From an uncultured Victivallales bacterium (GTDB lineage: Bacteria; Verrucomicrobiota; Lentisphaeria; Oligosphaerales; JAFGRS01): a stretch of 38,661 nucleotides of DNA. Positions 28,491-37,271 of the stretch are shown here, piece by piece. Every line of letters begins with the position of its first letter. Within the stretch, counting starts at the first letter, position 1. The position numbers and the translations under genes are program-made. Under the pieces are notes generated by a model. It was not told where the DNA came from. It saw only the letters and a program-made list of their open reading frames with translations, and did no database searches. Where the stretch lies: NCBI GenBank assembly GCA_903837355.1, contig CAILUI010000330.1, positions 1-38,661 on the forward strand. The letters are read 5' to 3'.

Positions 28491-30542
28491 ATGAGCAACG
28501 CCACCAACAACACCGCCACTGCCATTGACCGTCGCGCCCTGGTCGCGCGGCACGCCATCACCTGGAACGACGTCTGCGGGCGCCTGGCTCTGGGCAACGG
28601 CGAGTTCTGCTTCGGCGCCGATGGCACGGGGCTGCAGACCTTCGCCGGCAACACGATGTCGCACTGGGGTTGGCACAGCTTCCCCCTGCCGACCGGCTGG
28701 ACGCCGGAACAGGTCCCGGCCACGGGCACCTTCCAGCTGGGGCGCTGCCTCGGCGGCGACGTCTTCCCACCCGGCACGGACGCCATCCGCACCTGGATGT
28801 TCGATAATCCGCATCGTCTGAACCTGGGCCGGCTGCAACTGCGCCGTACCGACGGACGAATGCTTGTGCCCGCAGACATCACCGACCTGCAGCGTACCCT
28901 CGACCTGTGGACGGGACTGCAGACCTCGCGCTATCGCCTCGACGGACAGTCGGTGATGATCGAGACCTGCGTGCACCCGACGCTGGATCTGGTGGCCGTA
29001 CGGCTCACGTCGCCACTACTGGCAAACGGCGCGCTGGAGATCGCGTTGGACCTCCCCTACCCGGCCCTCAGCAACGACGCCTGGGTGGGCGATTTCGAGC
29101 GCATCGACGGCCACTCGACGCAAGGTTCTCAGTCGCAGCCTGGCCGTCTCGATCTGCTGCGCCGTGTCGACGCCACCGTCTACCACGTGGCGCTCCAGGT
29201 CGCCACGGCCGCGGGCGCGCCCAGCCTCCGCGGCCCCGCGCACGGCGGGCGCGGAGCCTGGAAGGTGTGCGCTCACGGCAACCACACCCTGGCCTTCGTC
29301 TGCGCGTTCGCCGCCCAACCCGTGGGGCCCCTGCCCTCGTTTGCGGAGACGGCCCGCGCCAGTGTCACGCGCTGGGAGCAATTCTGGATGACCGGCGGCG
29401 CCATCGACCTGTCGGCCAGCAGGGATCCGCGCTGGCGGGAGCTCGAGCGCCGCCTCGTGCTGTCGCAGTACCACATGGCCGCGCAGTCCGCCGGCTCCTG
29501 GCCCGCAGCCGAAACCGGACTGCTCGGCCTGGACCCCTGGCGCGGCCAGTTCCACATGGAGATGGTCTGGTGGCATGTCGCCCATTACGCCCTCTGGGAC
29601 CGCTGGGAGCTGACGGAGCGGGCCCTGTGCTGTTACGCGCGCTTCGCGACGGCAGCCCGGGCGCTGGCCGAGCAGTTGGGCTATAAGGGCATGAAATGGC
29701 AGAAGTCGGTCGGCCCCGAGGGCCGTTCGGCGCCCTGGGTCGGCAACCAGGTGCTGCTCTGGAAGCAACCCCACCCGATCTTCTTCGCCGAGTTGGAGTA
29801 CCGCTTACGGCCGACGCGCGCCACCTTGGACAGGTGGGCCGACATTGTACAGGGCACTGCCGAGCACATGGCGGACTACCCGGTCAAGGACGCGACCAGC
29901 GGCCGCTACTCGCTGGTTCCGGCGATGCCTCCCAGCGAGCAGGGCATCACGCGCGACACGGTCTTCGACCTGGCCTACTGGCGCTGGGGCCTGGCCAAGG
30001 CCCAGGAGTGGCGGCAACGGCGCGGACAACCGCGCGAGCCGCAGTGGGACGAGGTACGCGAGAACCTGGCGCCGTTGCCAACCCGCGACGGCGTCTTCAT
30101 ACACTCGGCCGAGTGGCAGGACACCTACAGCAAACGGGCCTTCGAACACCCTGACATGGTCGGCGTGCTCGGTATGCTGCCAGCGCTCGAAGGCGTGGAT
30201 GCCGACAGCGCGCAGAGGACGGTACGCAAGGTCTGGGAGACCTGGAACTGGAATGCCTGCTGGGGCTGGGATTTTCCCTGGATGGCGATGGCTGCCGCCC
30301 GGACTGGCGAACCCGAGATCGCGGTGGCCGCGTTGCTGCAGGAGAGCGCCCGCAACCAGTATGACATTGCCGGCCTCAACGCCGGCGGGCCGTGCCCGTA
30401 CCTCCCCGGCAACGGTGGCCTGCTCTACGCCGTCGCCATGATGGCCGCAGGCTGGGATGGGGCGCCGCCACGTCACGCCCCCGGTTTCCCGGATAACGGC
30501 CAGTGGACCGTGCGTTGGGAAGGGCTGAAACCAGCGCTCTAG
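28491..30542 (+). CDS. Six-hairpin-glycosidase-like protein (GH65/GH95-like), cytoplasmic
   Basis: The product is about 683 residues and lacks a signal peptide. An N-terminal beta-super-sandwich (WNDVCGRLALGNGEFCFGADG, SRYRLDGQSVMIETCVHPTLD, LEIALDLPYPA) is followed by an (alpha/alpha)6 barrel (DPWRGQFHMEMVWWHVAHYALWD, ERALCCYARFATAARALAEQ, WETWNWNACWGWDFPWMAMAAART). This build is typical of GH65, GH95 and related phosphorylases or hydrolases. I cannot name the catalytic acid with confidence. The ATG at 28491 has GGTGA (28481-28485) upstream; an in-frame ATG at 28479 would add four residues. It is transcribed divergently from the GH-A gene and ends 8 nt from the convergent beta-lactamase-like gene. 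Confidence 0.82.
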   Translation: MSNATNNTATAIDRRALVARHAITWNDVCGRLALGNGEFCFGADGTGLQTFAGNTMSHWGWHSFPLPTGWTPEQVPATGTFQLGRCLGGDVFPPGTDAIRTWMFDNPHRLNLGRLQLRRTDGRMLVPADITDLQRTLDLWTGLQTSRYRLDGQSVMIETCVHPTLDLVAVRLTSPLLANGALEIALDLPYPALSNDAWVGDFERIDGHSTQGSQSQPGRLDLLRRVDATVYHVALQVATAAGAPSLRGPAHGGRGAWKVCAHGNHTLAFVCAFAAQPVGPLPSFAETARASVTRWEQFWMTGGAIDLSASRDPRWRELERRLVLSQYHMAAQSAGSWPAAETGLLGLDPWRGQFHMEMVWWHVAHYALWDRWELTERALCCYARFATAARALAEQLGYKGMKWQKSVGPEGRSAPWVGNQVLLWKQPHPIFFAELEYRLRPTRATLDRWADIVQGTAEHMADYPVKDATSGRYSLVPAMPPSEQGITRDTVFDLAYWRWGLAKAQEWRQRRGQPREPQWDEVRENLAPLPTRDGVFIHSAEWQDTYSKRAFEHPDMVGVLGMLPALEGVDADSAQRTVRKVWETWNWNACWGWDFPWMAMAAARTGEPEIAVAALLQESARNQYDIAGLNAGGPCPYLPGNGGLLYAVAMMAAGWDGAPPRHAPGFPDNGQWTVRWEGLKPAL

Positions 30543-30550
30543 GCCGAGCC

Positions 30551-31660
30551 TCAGCGGCTTCCGACGGCGCCCTGGACCGCCGCCAGCAGGTGGCCGGTCA
30601 GGGGCCCGCCCATGCGGCTCTTGACGACGGCGATGGCCAGGCCGTTCCGGGTGTCGACGAAGCCGGTGGACCCGCCATAGCCGCCGTGTCCAAAGACGGC
30701 GCCGGGCGCCTCGTCCGGCCCTTGGAGGCCATAGCCCAATCCCCAGCGACCGGCGCCGGCCACGGCGGCCTCGGCCACCGCGTCCCAGTGTGTCGCGGCG
30801 GCCACGATGGCGTCTCCAAGCAGCCGGACCCCCGCCGCGCCCTTCCCCACCAGGGCGGCGTAGTGGCGAGCCACGGCATCGGCATTGCCCATGCCGTTCG
30901 AAGCCGGGATACAGGCCTGGCGAACGTCGGCCCGGTTGACCCAGTCCTCCAAGGGCCAGACCCACGGCGGGATGGCACGCTGCGCTACAGGATCGGGCGG
31001 CGGCGGCGGCTCGGCCGGGACGGCTGGAGCCGGCGCCGTTGCCGCCGGCTCGACGTCGACGCAGCGCCCGCGCGCAGCCGCAGGCAGCCCAAAGAACAGG
31101 GTGTCGATACCCAGGGGGCGACAGACCTCTTCGGCGATGATGCGCCCGAAGTCCCGCCCGTCGGCCCGTCGCGCCGTTTCGCCGAGCAGCCACGAGTAGG
31201 TGATGGCGTGGTAGTGACGCTGCGCACCCGGCGGATGCAGGGGCCGTGATGCCGCCAGGAAGGCACACATGCCGTCCCAATCGCCGAGCGAGACCGCGTC
31301 GGGCGCCTCGGGCATCATGGGCAGCCCAGCGGTATGGTTCAGCGCGTGGCGCAGCGTGATGCCACCTTTGCCCTCGGCGGCAAACTCCGGCCAGTGCCGG
31401 GCGATGGGCTCGTCCCAGGACAGCACACCACGCTCCACCAGCCGGTGCACGGCCGTGGCCGCGATCCCCTTACCGGTCGAGAAGAAGGGGAACAGGGTGC
31501 GCCCATCCACCGGCCACCCCGCCGGTGCTGCCCAGGCATCGACGATCAGTTCCCCCGCCAGGTAGGCGGCGACCTGCACGGCGCTCTCGGAGCCGTCGGC
31601 GACGGCGTCATCGAGGAGGCGCTGAACGGCCGTCTGGGCAGCAATCAGTGAACGAGGCAT
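30551..31660 (-). CDS. Serine beta-lactamase-like hydrolase (class C/EstB type)
   Basis: The 369-residue protein has no signal peptide. The nucleophile motif is S61-T-G-K64 (FFSTGKGI), followed by a YHAITYSWLLG segment (Y150 as candidate second catalytic residue) and an FGHGGYGGS motif replacing KTG near the C-terminus. These are the three elements of the beta-lactamase/PBP4*/EstB family, whose members hydrolyse esters, amides or D-peptides; a role in resistance is not implied. A proline-rich insert (about residues 207-226, ending PPPPPDP) sits in the middle of the domain. The ATG has GGGAG 8 nt upstream. Its 3' end is 8 nt from the convergent glycosidase-like gene. Confidence 0.9.
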   Translation of the reverse strand: MPRSLIAAQTAVQRLLDDAVADGSESAVQVAAYLAGELIVDAWAAPAGWPVDGRTLFPFFSTGKGIAATAVHRLVERGVLSWDEPIARHWPEFAAEGKGGITLRHALNHTAGLPMMPEAPDAVSLGDWDGMCAFLAASRPLHPPGAQRHYHAITYSWLLGETARRADGRDFGRIIAEEVCRPLGIDTLFFGLPAAARGRCVDVEPAATAPAPAVPAEPPPPPDPVAQRAIPPWVWPLEDWVNRADVRQACIPASNGMGNADAVARHYAALVGKGAAGVRLLGDAIVAAATHWDAVAEAAVAGAGRWGLGYGLQGPDEAPGAVFGHGGYGGSTGFVDTRNGLAIAVVKSRMGGPLTGHLLAAVQGAVGSR

Positions 31661-31720
31661 CGTAGCGGCTCCCGTCTGTCAGGTGTTCCAGGGGGTGGTT
31701 CACGTCAGAAGCTGTAAAGA

Positions 31721-31756
31721 AATCGGGCTCGGGGTCGGAATCGGTATCGAAATCGT
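31721..31756. repeat. Degenerate 6-bp tandem repeat (NNTCGR, six units)
   Basis: Six consecutive hexamers (aatcgg, gctcgg, ggtcgg, aatcgg, tatcga, aatcgt) share a TCG core at constant spacing. On the minus strand they would read as alternating acidic residues. The function is unknown; it looks like a decayed simple-sequence repeat. Confidence 0.55.
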
Positions 31757-31949
31757 GCCCGGCTGGACCGCGGAGAGTGGCTTGTGGACAGCATGGCGGG
31801 CATTCCTTCACAGCGTCTCAGCCTTACCAGAGCGCGCTTTGCTCGGCGCGCCAGCCGGAGAAAGCTCAGGGCTGTTCCAAGAAAGCTCCCGGGATGCTAG
31901 CTGGCGGTGCTTGTCCCAGTACGCCGTGCTACGGATCCTGAAACCGCCT

Positions 31950-32354
31950 CGGAGGGCGCTCGGGCGCGAGTCAACTCCGTAGGGGTCTGCTTGTACTCGA
32001 TCCGCCGTCCCAACGCTGCGCTCCTGCGGCGGCACCCCCCGTCACAGAAGCCGCTGGTTCGCCTCTGCCTCCTCAGCCCCGAAGGGGCGTAATCCCTCAG
32101 CCCAGGGCACCGCCCATGGACTGTCGGTATGCCGCCCCTGTAGGGCTCAATCTCGTTGACGATTCCATTCCCAGGGCGGCGCCCTGGGCTAAGGAATTGC
32201 CGCGCTTTCAGCGCTCCGAGCCGTCTGGCATTCACGACAGGCCTCTCCGCAAGCCTCCCCCAAGAGCCACGTGACCCCATCCACCCGCCGGACGCAGCCG
32301 GACGCGGAGCGGAAACCCCTACGGAGCTGGCTTGCGCCCAGGGCGCTCCCTCCG
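31950..32354. repeat. 405-bp non-coding element bounded by imperfect inverted repeats
   Basis: The ends are related in inverted orientation. The left arm 31950-31986 and right arm 32315-32354 share cggaggg, gggcgc and a perfect 12-nt block (ctccgtaggggt at 31975-31986, acccctacggag at 32315-32326). Inside are GCCCC/GGGGC (32076-32088), a 10-nt inverted pair (32099-32108 with 32181-32190), an 8-bp hairpin cccagggc/gccctggg (32170-32188) and GCGCT/AGCGC (32202-32214). This looks like a composite REP-like or MITE-like non-coding element. No target-site duplication was identified. Confidence 0.6.
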
Positions 32355-32439
32355 GCTGGCCAACGGGCGGTCTCGACGCTACACTGGCAGTGGTGAACCG
32401 CCATGGGTAGGGCCAGAGACAGCGGCGAGGAGAGGTATC

Positions 32440-35400
32440 ATGCAAGCGCGACTGCGGCGGACCGTGTGTGGGCTGGTGTTGGCGTGCGGACTCGCGGCCG
32501 CGACGGGCGCGGTGAGCGCCCGCGAACGCCTGGACCTGGACGGCGTCTGGAGCTTTGCCACGGATCCCGCTGACCAGGGCCAGACTGAGCGCTGGTTCGA
32601 CCCCGCCTCGCGTCTGCCCGCCATGCCCCTGCCCGGCTACGCCGCCAGCGCCGCTGGCACCATTCGAGTGCCGGGCATCTGGGACAACCAGGGCTATGGC
32701 ACCGAGACCGACAAGGTCCGGCACAGCTTCGTCGGCAAGTGCTGGTACCGGCGCGAGGTCGAGATCCCCGGCACCTGGGCCGGCCAGCGCGTCGTCCTGG
32801 CGGTCACCGGCGTCTCACGCTACGCGAAGGTCTGGGTGAACGGCCGCCTTGCCGGCGAGCACATTGGCTATGTCTCGGCGGCGCAGTTCGAGGTCACCGC
32901 CGACATCCGCGCCGGCGCGAAGGTCGTCATCGTGATTCAGGTCGACTCGAAGCAGCGCTGGGAGGTCGACGCGCTTTATGGCGCCTCGGCCCTGGCTGAC
33001 TACATGGACGTGCCCTGGGGCGGCATCTGGGGGCATGTCTACCTCGAGGCCCAGCCCAACGTCTGGCTCAGCGACCTCCACATCCAGCCGAACGTGGCGG
33101 AGTCACGCTGCCTGGCCAGCGCCAGGGTTCAGGGCGATGTGGGCCAGTTCGACCAGGTCGCGTTGGAGGTCCTGGCGGCGGATGGCAAGCGGCTGGCGGA
33201 GACGGTCGTCGAGCGCGATGCCAAGGCCGACCCGGAGGCGCTGCTGGCGCTGCCGCTCGCCCTGCCTGACGTCGAGCTCTGGAGCCCCGACCACCCCACG
33301 CTCTACACCGCCCGCCTGAGTCTGCGCCGCGCGGGCGCGGTGGTCGATGCGCTGGAGAGCCGCTTCGGCATGCGCCAGTTCAGCACGGACGGCCACCGGC
33401 TGCTGCTGAACGGCCAGCGCCTCATGCTGCGCGGCTATGGCGATGACCACATCTACACCGAGCAGATGGCCATGCCGTCGGACAAGGCCGTGCACCTCGC
33501 CCGCCTGCGTCTGATCAAGTCTTACGGCTTCAACCACGTCCGCCACCACAGCACCCTGATGCCGCCTGAGTACTACGACGCCTGCGACGAAGTGGGCATG
33601 ATCACCACCGCCGAGTTCCCGATCGTCTACGCGCCGTTCCTGCCCGGCACCGGCGCCACCTGGCTGCAACGCGTACCACCAGGAACCGATCCCGGACCCG
33701 CGACCGAGACCTACAGGCGGGAGTGGAGCTTGGCCATCCGTCAACTGCGCAACCATCCCTCCATCCTGTGCTGGGTCATGGGCAATGAGCTCTACGACGA
33801 CATCCCGCTGCGGGCCGACTTCGCGGCGGCCGCGCGCCGGCTCGACGGGGACCGCTTCTTCCTGGACTCCGATGGGGCCTCGCCGGCGCTCTTTGACCCC
33901 GCCAACGACCGCGGCACCATCGACCTCTACATGATCCAGTTCGCCGAGTGGGCGAACCCCGAACCGGGCAAGTTCCAGACCCCGCCACCCAAGAAGCCCG
34001 TCATCTCCCATGAGGCCGGCAACTACGTCACCTTCTCCCGCCCTGACCTCATCGACCGTTTCCAGAGCAACATCAAGCCCTTCTGGATGACCGCGGGCCG
34101 GGCCAAGCTGGAACAGCTCGGGCTGCTGGGCGAAGCCGAGCGCTGGGCCGCGGCCTCGGAACAGCTCTACCTCCTCTGCCACAAACTCAACCTCGAAGCA
34201 CTGCGCGGTAACCCCTACCTGTCGGGCTATCACTGGTGGCTGTTCCAGGACTACTGGACCTCGTCCAATGGACTGGTGGATCACACCTTCCGGCCCAAGA
34301 CGATCAGCACGGACGACGTCCTCTGCATCAACAGCGACGTGGTCCTGCTGCTGGACGGGCTGGGGCGGACGTACCGTGCCGGCGACCGCGTCGAGTGGCC
34401 GCTACGGGTCTCGAACTTCTCCCCGGCGGCGCTGGCGGGCCAACTGGGCTGGGAGATCAGCGCCGGGGGCCAGTCCGTCGTCCGCCAGGAGGTGCCGCTC
34501 ACGAGCGTGCCGCAGGGTGAGATCGCCGAGGCGGCACGACTCGTCCTCGAGCTGCCTGGAACCGCCGAGCCCGCGAAGCTGAAGGTAGTGGCCGCGCTGA
34601 CCGTCGGCGGGCGTACCTACCGCAACGCCTGGTCAGCGTGGCTCTATCCGGCCGAGATCCGGCCGACGGCCGCGGCCACCCCCGTCTTCGCCGACGACCT
34701 GCAGCTGGCACACTGCCAGGGCTGGGGCGTCCAGCCGCTCCCTGCCGAGGGCGAACTCGACGCGCGCGCCGTCTACCTGGCCGGCTGGCTCGACCCGCGC
34801 CTGATCGATGCGCTTAACCGCGGCGCCAGCGTCGTCCTCCTCGATGGGGCGGCGCAGCTCCTGCCGACACGGCGCCTGACCTTCCGTACGACGTGGTGGA
34901 AGGCCGGCGATACCCTCGACCGCAACCACTGTGGCACCCTCGTCTACGACCACCCCGTGACCCGCGCCATGGCCCCGGATGCCTGGTGCGATGCGGGCTG
35001 GTTCGACCTGGTCGAAGGCAGCGCCAAGAGCGTCCTCGAGAAGGCACCCACGCGGCCCGGCGTCATCGTCCGCGCCCTGCCCAGCCTGGCGGCGGTCGAG
35101 GATGACGCGCTGCTCTATGAAGTCGGCGTCGGGCGCGGCACCCTGATCGTCAGTGGGCTCAACCACCGCCAGGCCAAGGACCGTCCCGAGAACCGCTGGC
35201 TGGTGGCGCGACTGATCGACCATGCGGCCCGCTTCGAGCCCCCGACCGCGACCTGGCCGCTCGCTTTCCTCTCCCCCGTGGAAGCCGCTCCGCCCGGTTG
35301 CATCCCCGGTTTCCGCCGCATGCTTGCCAACGCTGGTGAAGACGACTCCTGGTACTCGGATCGCGAGGACGCGGCGCGGGTTCTGATCTGCCGGCAGACC

Positions 35401-35778
35401 GAGCCTGGACGCCGGGTGCTCTGGGAAACCGGCGTCGTGCCCACCGACAGCGCCGGCGACCGGGTCACCTTCGTCTTCGCGGGCGGCCTCGGTTACGGCA
35501 CCGAACCCAAGACCGCCGGCTTCATGCTGGAGATCGATGGGCAGGACGCCCTCGCCTTCGACCTGCCGGAACCGAGCCAGTGGCTGAGTGCCGACCAGAG
35601 CGTCGAGCTTCGCTTCGTCGCCCGGCGCACCATCGAGCCAGACCGCTTCGGCCTGTTCCAGGTGACCCTGCCACGCGCCCGCGTCACGCCCGGCAAGACC
35701 TGCCGTTTCGGCGTGCGCTCACTGGGCCAGGGCAGCCGCCGCTGGTTCGGGCTCTACCCCTACACGGATCTGCGCTAG
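32440..35778 (+). CDS. Secreted glycoside hydrolase family 2 enzyme (beta-galactosidase/glucuronidase-like)
   Basis: The 1112-residue product has a signal peptide (cleavage near VSA-RE, about residue 27). The GH2 sugar-binding sandwich (LDLDGVWSFATDP, TIRVPGIWDNQGYG, VGKCWYRREVEIPGTW, YAKVWVNGRLAGEH) and Ig-like domain follow. The TIM barrel has RLMLRGYGDD, YGFNHVRHHS, the acid/base E450 (CWVMGNELYDD) and the nucleophile E525 (VISHEAGNY), so the catalytic pair is intact. The C-terminal about 450 residues include an Ig-like domain, a glutamine-amidotransferase-like or BetaGal-type alpha/beta segment (ARAVYLAGWLDPRLIDAL) and a beta-rich end. The natural glycan is unknown. AGGAG at 32428-32432 supports the ATG at 32440. 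Its 3' end is 5 nt from the convergent GNAT gene. Confidence 0.92.
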   Translation: MQARLRRTVCGLVLACGLAAATGAVSARERLDLDGVWSFATDPADQGQTERWFDPASRLPAMPLPGYAASAAGTIRVPGIWDNQGYGTETDKVRHSFVGKCWYRREVEIPGTWAGQRVVLAVTGVSRYAKVWVNGRLAGEHIGYVSAAQFEVTADIRAGAKVVIVIQVDSKQRWEVDALYGASALADYMDVPWGGIWGHVYLEAQPNVWLSDLHIQPNVAESRCLASARVQGDVGQFDQVALEVLAADGKRLAETVVERDAKADPEALLALPLALPDVELWSPDHPTLYTARLSLRRAGAVVDALESRFGMRQFSTDGHRLLLNGQRLMLRGYGDDHIYTEQMAMPSDKAVHLARLRLIKSYGFNHVRHHSTLMPPEYYDACDEVGMITTAEFPIVYAPFLPGTGATWLQRVPPGTDPGPATETYRREWSLAIRQLRNHPSILCWVMGNELYDDIPLRADFAAAARRLDGDRFFLDSDGASPALFDPANDRGTIDLYMIQFAEWANPEPGKFQTPPPKKPVISHEAGNYVTFSRPDLIDRFQSNIKPFWMTAGRAKLEQLGLLGEAERWAAASEQLYLLCHKLNLEALRGNPYLSGYHWWLFQDYWTSSNGLVDHTFRPKTISTDDVLCINSDVVLLLDGLGRTYRAGDRVEWPLRVSNFSPAALAGQLGWEISAGGQSVVRQEVPLTSVPQGEIAEAARLVLELPGTAEPAKLKVVAALTVGGRTYRNAWSAWLYPAEIRPTAAATPVFADDLQLAHCQGWGVQPLPAEGELDARAVYLAGWLDPRLIDALNRGASVVLLDGAAQLLPTRRLTFRTTWWKAGDTLDRNHCGTLVYDHPVTRAMAPDAWCDAGWFDLVEGSAKSVLEKAPTRPGVIVRALPSLAAVEDDALLYEVGVGRGTLIVSGLNHRQAKDRPENRWLVARLIDHAARFEPPTATWPLAFLSPVEAAPPGCIPGFRRMLANAGEDDSWYSDREDAARVLICRQTEPGRRVLWETGVVPTDSAGDRVTFVFAGGLGYGTEPKTAGFMLEIDGQDALAFDLPEPSQWLSADQSVELRFVARRTIEPDRFGLFQVTLPRARVTPGKTCRFGVRSLGQGSRRWFGLYPYTDLR

Positions 35779-35792
35779 CGCCGCTACGGCGC
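35778..35792. other. Small hairpin covering two convergent stop codons
   Basis: GCGCCG and CGGCGC form a perfect 6-bp stem with a CTA loop. It begins at the last base of the GH2 stop (35776-35778), and the loop is the complement of the GNAT stop codon. No T-tract follows on either strand, so termination by it alone is uncertain. Confidence 0.35.
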
Positions 35793-36296
35793 CGCGCTGC
35801 GGGCACGTTCGGCTCGCTCCGCGGCGCTGTTGAGGTCCAGGGCCACGGCCACCTCATCACAGCGGCAACGTTTCGGACAGTGGATGCAGTCGGCCCAGAC
35901 CTTCTGCGGAAACAGGTCCCGATCAACCTGCAGGAAGTGCTGGCGCTCAAACAACCCCGGACGCAACGTCAGCGCGAACACGCGCCGGGCGCCACGCTCG
36001 CGGGCCAAGCCCACGGCGGCGGCGACGAGCTCGCTGCCGAGGCCCTGTCCAGCGACGGCGCTGGACACCACCAGCGAGCGGATCTCGACCAGGTAATGAC
36101 CGTAGTCCCGGACCGCCACCGCGCCGACAACCAGCCCGTTGCTCTCAGCCACCAGGAAATCCCCGGCGCTGGCGCTGACTTCGGCCGCCGTGCGCGGCAG
36201 CACGATGCCTTCCGCGACATAGGGATCAAGCAGGCCGACGATGGCCACGGCGTCTACGGGATGAGCCGGCCGGATCAGGACGGAAGGCAGGGTCAC
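35784..36296 (-). CDS. GNAT acetyltransferase of the short N-acetylglutamate synthase type
   Basis: The 170-residue product has a GNAT fold with the sequence pattern of short ArgA-like N-acetylglutamate synthases: VLIRPAHPVDAVAIVGLL, GIVLPRTAAEV, DYGHYLVEIRSLVVSS, the acetyl-CoA loop GQGLGSEL, the LFERQHFLQVD strand, and the family ending FPQKVWADCIHCPKRCRCDEVAV. Such enzymes transfer acetyl from acetyl-CoA to glutamate in arginine synthesis. Assignment rests on pattern only. The GTG at 36296 has GGGAG (36306-36310) 9 nt upstream, and the gene then starts 13 nt after the accA stop; an ATG at 36338 would overlap accA and has no binding site. The four-cysteine cluster could bind metal. Confidence 0.83.
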   Translation of the reverse strand: MTLPSVLIRPAHPVDAVAIVGLLDPYVAEGIVLPRTAAEVSASAGDFLVAESNGLVVGAVAVRDYGHYLVEIRSLVVSSAVAGQGLGSELVAAAVGLARERGARRVFALTLRPGLFERQHFLQVDRDLFPQKVWADCIHCPKRCRCDEVAVALDLNSAAERAERARSAAP

Positions 36297-36309
36297 AGCG
36301 CGGGGCTCC

Positions 36310-37266
36310 CTATTGGCCTTCGATGACGCCCATGGCACGGAACTTGTCGTAACGCTGGTTCATGATCTGCGTGGGCGTCAGCGCCGCCAGTTCGCCCAGA
36401 TTCCGTAGGATCGCGGCCTTGAGGGAGGCGGCAGCGGCATCCCAGTTCCGATGCGCCCCGCCCGCTGGCTCCGCGATGATCTCATCGACGACGCCCAGGG
36501 CCAGCAGATCACGACTCGTCAGCTTCAGCGCCTCCGCCGCTCTGGGCGCCGCGCTGCTCTCGCGCCAAAGGATGGCCGCACAACCTTCAGGCGTAATCAC
36601 GGAATAGTAGGCGTTCTCGAGGATGAGGACACGGTTGCCAATGCCAATGCCCAGAGCGCCACCGCTGCCACCTTCACCCACGACCACCGCCACCACCGGC
36701 ACGCGCAGACGGAACATCTCGCGCAGGTTGACGGCAATCGCTTCGCCAATGTGGCGCTCTTCAGCGCCAATCCCTGGGTAGGCTCCAGGGGTGTCAATCA
36801 GAATCACGATCGGCAGGCCTGCCTTATCTGCTATCTTCATGATACGCAGTGCTTTACGATATCCTTCAGGATGCGCGCACCCGAAGTTGACGGAGACGTT
36901 CTCCTTGAGGTTCCGTCCCTTGCGCGTGCCGATGGCCATGATCGGCTTACCGTCGATCTTGGCGAAGCCGCCAAAGATGGCCCGGTCGTCAGCAAAGCGG
37001 CGGTCACCCGTCAGCTCCAAGACATCGGTACACAGACAGCCGATGTAGTCGAAGGGGTAGGGCCTCTGGGGGTGGCGGGCCAACTGCACACGCTCCCAGG
37101 GCGTGAGACTCGAGAAAACACGCAGACGGGTTTCCTCGATGCGGGTTTCAAGCAGGGCGATGCCGTGGCTGACATCCACGTCATGGCGCCGGCTGAAGTC
37201 GCGGAGTTCAGCCACTTTCTGCTCGAGCTCGGCGATCGGTTTCTCAAAATCAAGCATTACGCCCAT
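36310..37266 (-). CDS. accA: Acetyl-CoA carboxylase carboxyltransferase subunit alpha
   Basis: The 318-residue protein is full length for AccA. Recognisable stretches are LDFEKPIAELEQKVAEL at the start, WERVQLARHPQRPYPFDYI, DRAIFGGFAKIDGKPIMAIG, HPEGYRKALRIMKIADKAGL, DTPGAYPGIGAEERHIGEAI, GEGGSGGALGIGIGNRVLILE and YSVITPEGCAAILWR. With AccD it transfers carboxyl from biotin to acetyl-CoA to make malonyl-CoA for fatty acid synthesis. accD is not in the window. The start is either the ATG at 37266 or the one at 37257; GAGGA lies just before the first. It sits 5 nt after the L,D-transpeptidase stop, in the same transcript. Confidence 0.97.
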   Translation of the reverse strand: MGVMLDFEKPIAELEQKVAELRDFSRRHDVDVSHGIALLETRIEETRLRVFSSLTPWERVQLARHPQRPYPFDYIGCLCTDVLELTGDRRFADDRAIFGGFAKIDGKPIMAIGTRKGRNLKENVSVNFGCAHPEGYRKALRIMKIADKAGLPIVILIDTPGAYPGIGAEERHIGEAIAVNLREMFRLRVPVVAVVVGEGGSGGALGIGIGNRVLILENAYYSVITPEGCAAILWRESSAAPRAAEALKLTSRDLLALGVVDEIIAEPAGGAHRNWDAAAASLKAAILRNLGELAALTPTQIMNQRYDKFRAMGVIEGQ

Positions 37267-37271
37267 GTTCC

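Larger units (their letters stand above)
31661..32439. other. 779-nt divergent non-coding region
   Basis: No gene is supported. Open frames on both strands have repeat-like or low-complexity translations and no ribosome binding sites. The region contains a degenerate hexamer repeat (31721-31756) and a 405-bp element with inverted ends and internal hairpins (31950-32354). It must also carry the promoters of the beta-lactamase-like gene (-) and the GH2 gene (+), which I cannot pinpoint. AGGAG at 32428-32432 is the GH2 ribosome binding site. Confidence 0.6.

Noticed and set aside
28400..28500. tRNA-like T-arm motif (GGTTCGATTCCCC on the minus strand)
   Set aside because: The five bases either side of the would-be T-loop do not pair, and no anticodon arm or acceptor stem can be drawn around it.
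28247..28882. N-terminal extension of the GH-A glycosidase to 28882
   Set aside because: It would overlap the divergent gene for hundreds of bases. A good signal peptide and ribosome binding site start at 28246.
31897..32724. Minus-strand frame of 275 codons before and into the GH2 gene
   Set aside because: It crosses the repeat element and overlaps the 5' part of the GH2 gene antisense. Its translation looks like repeat DNA.
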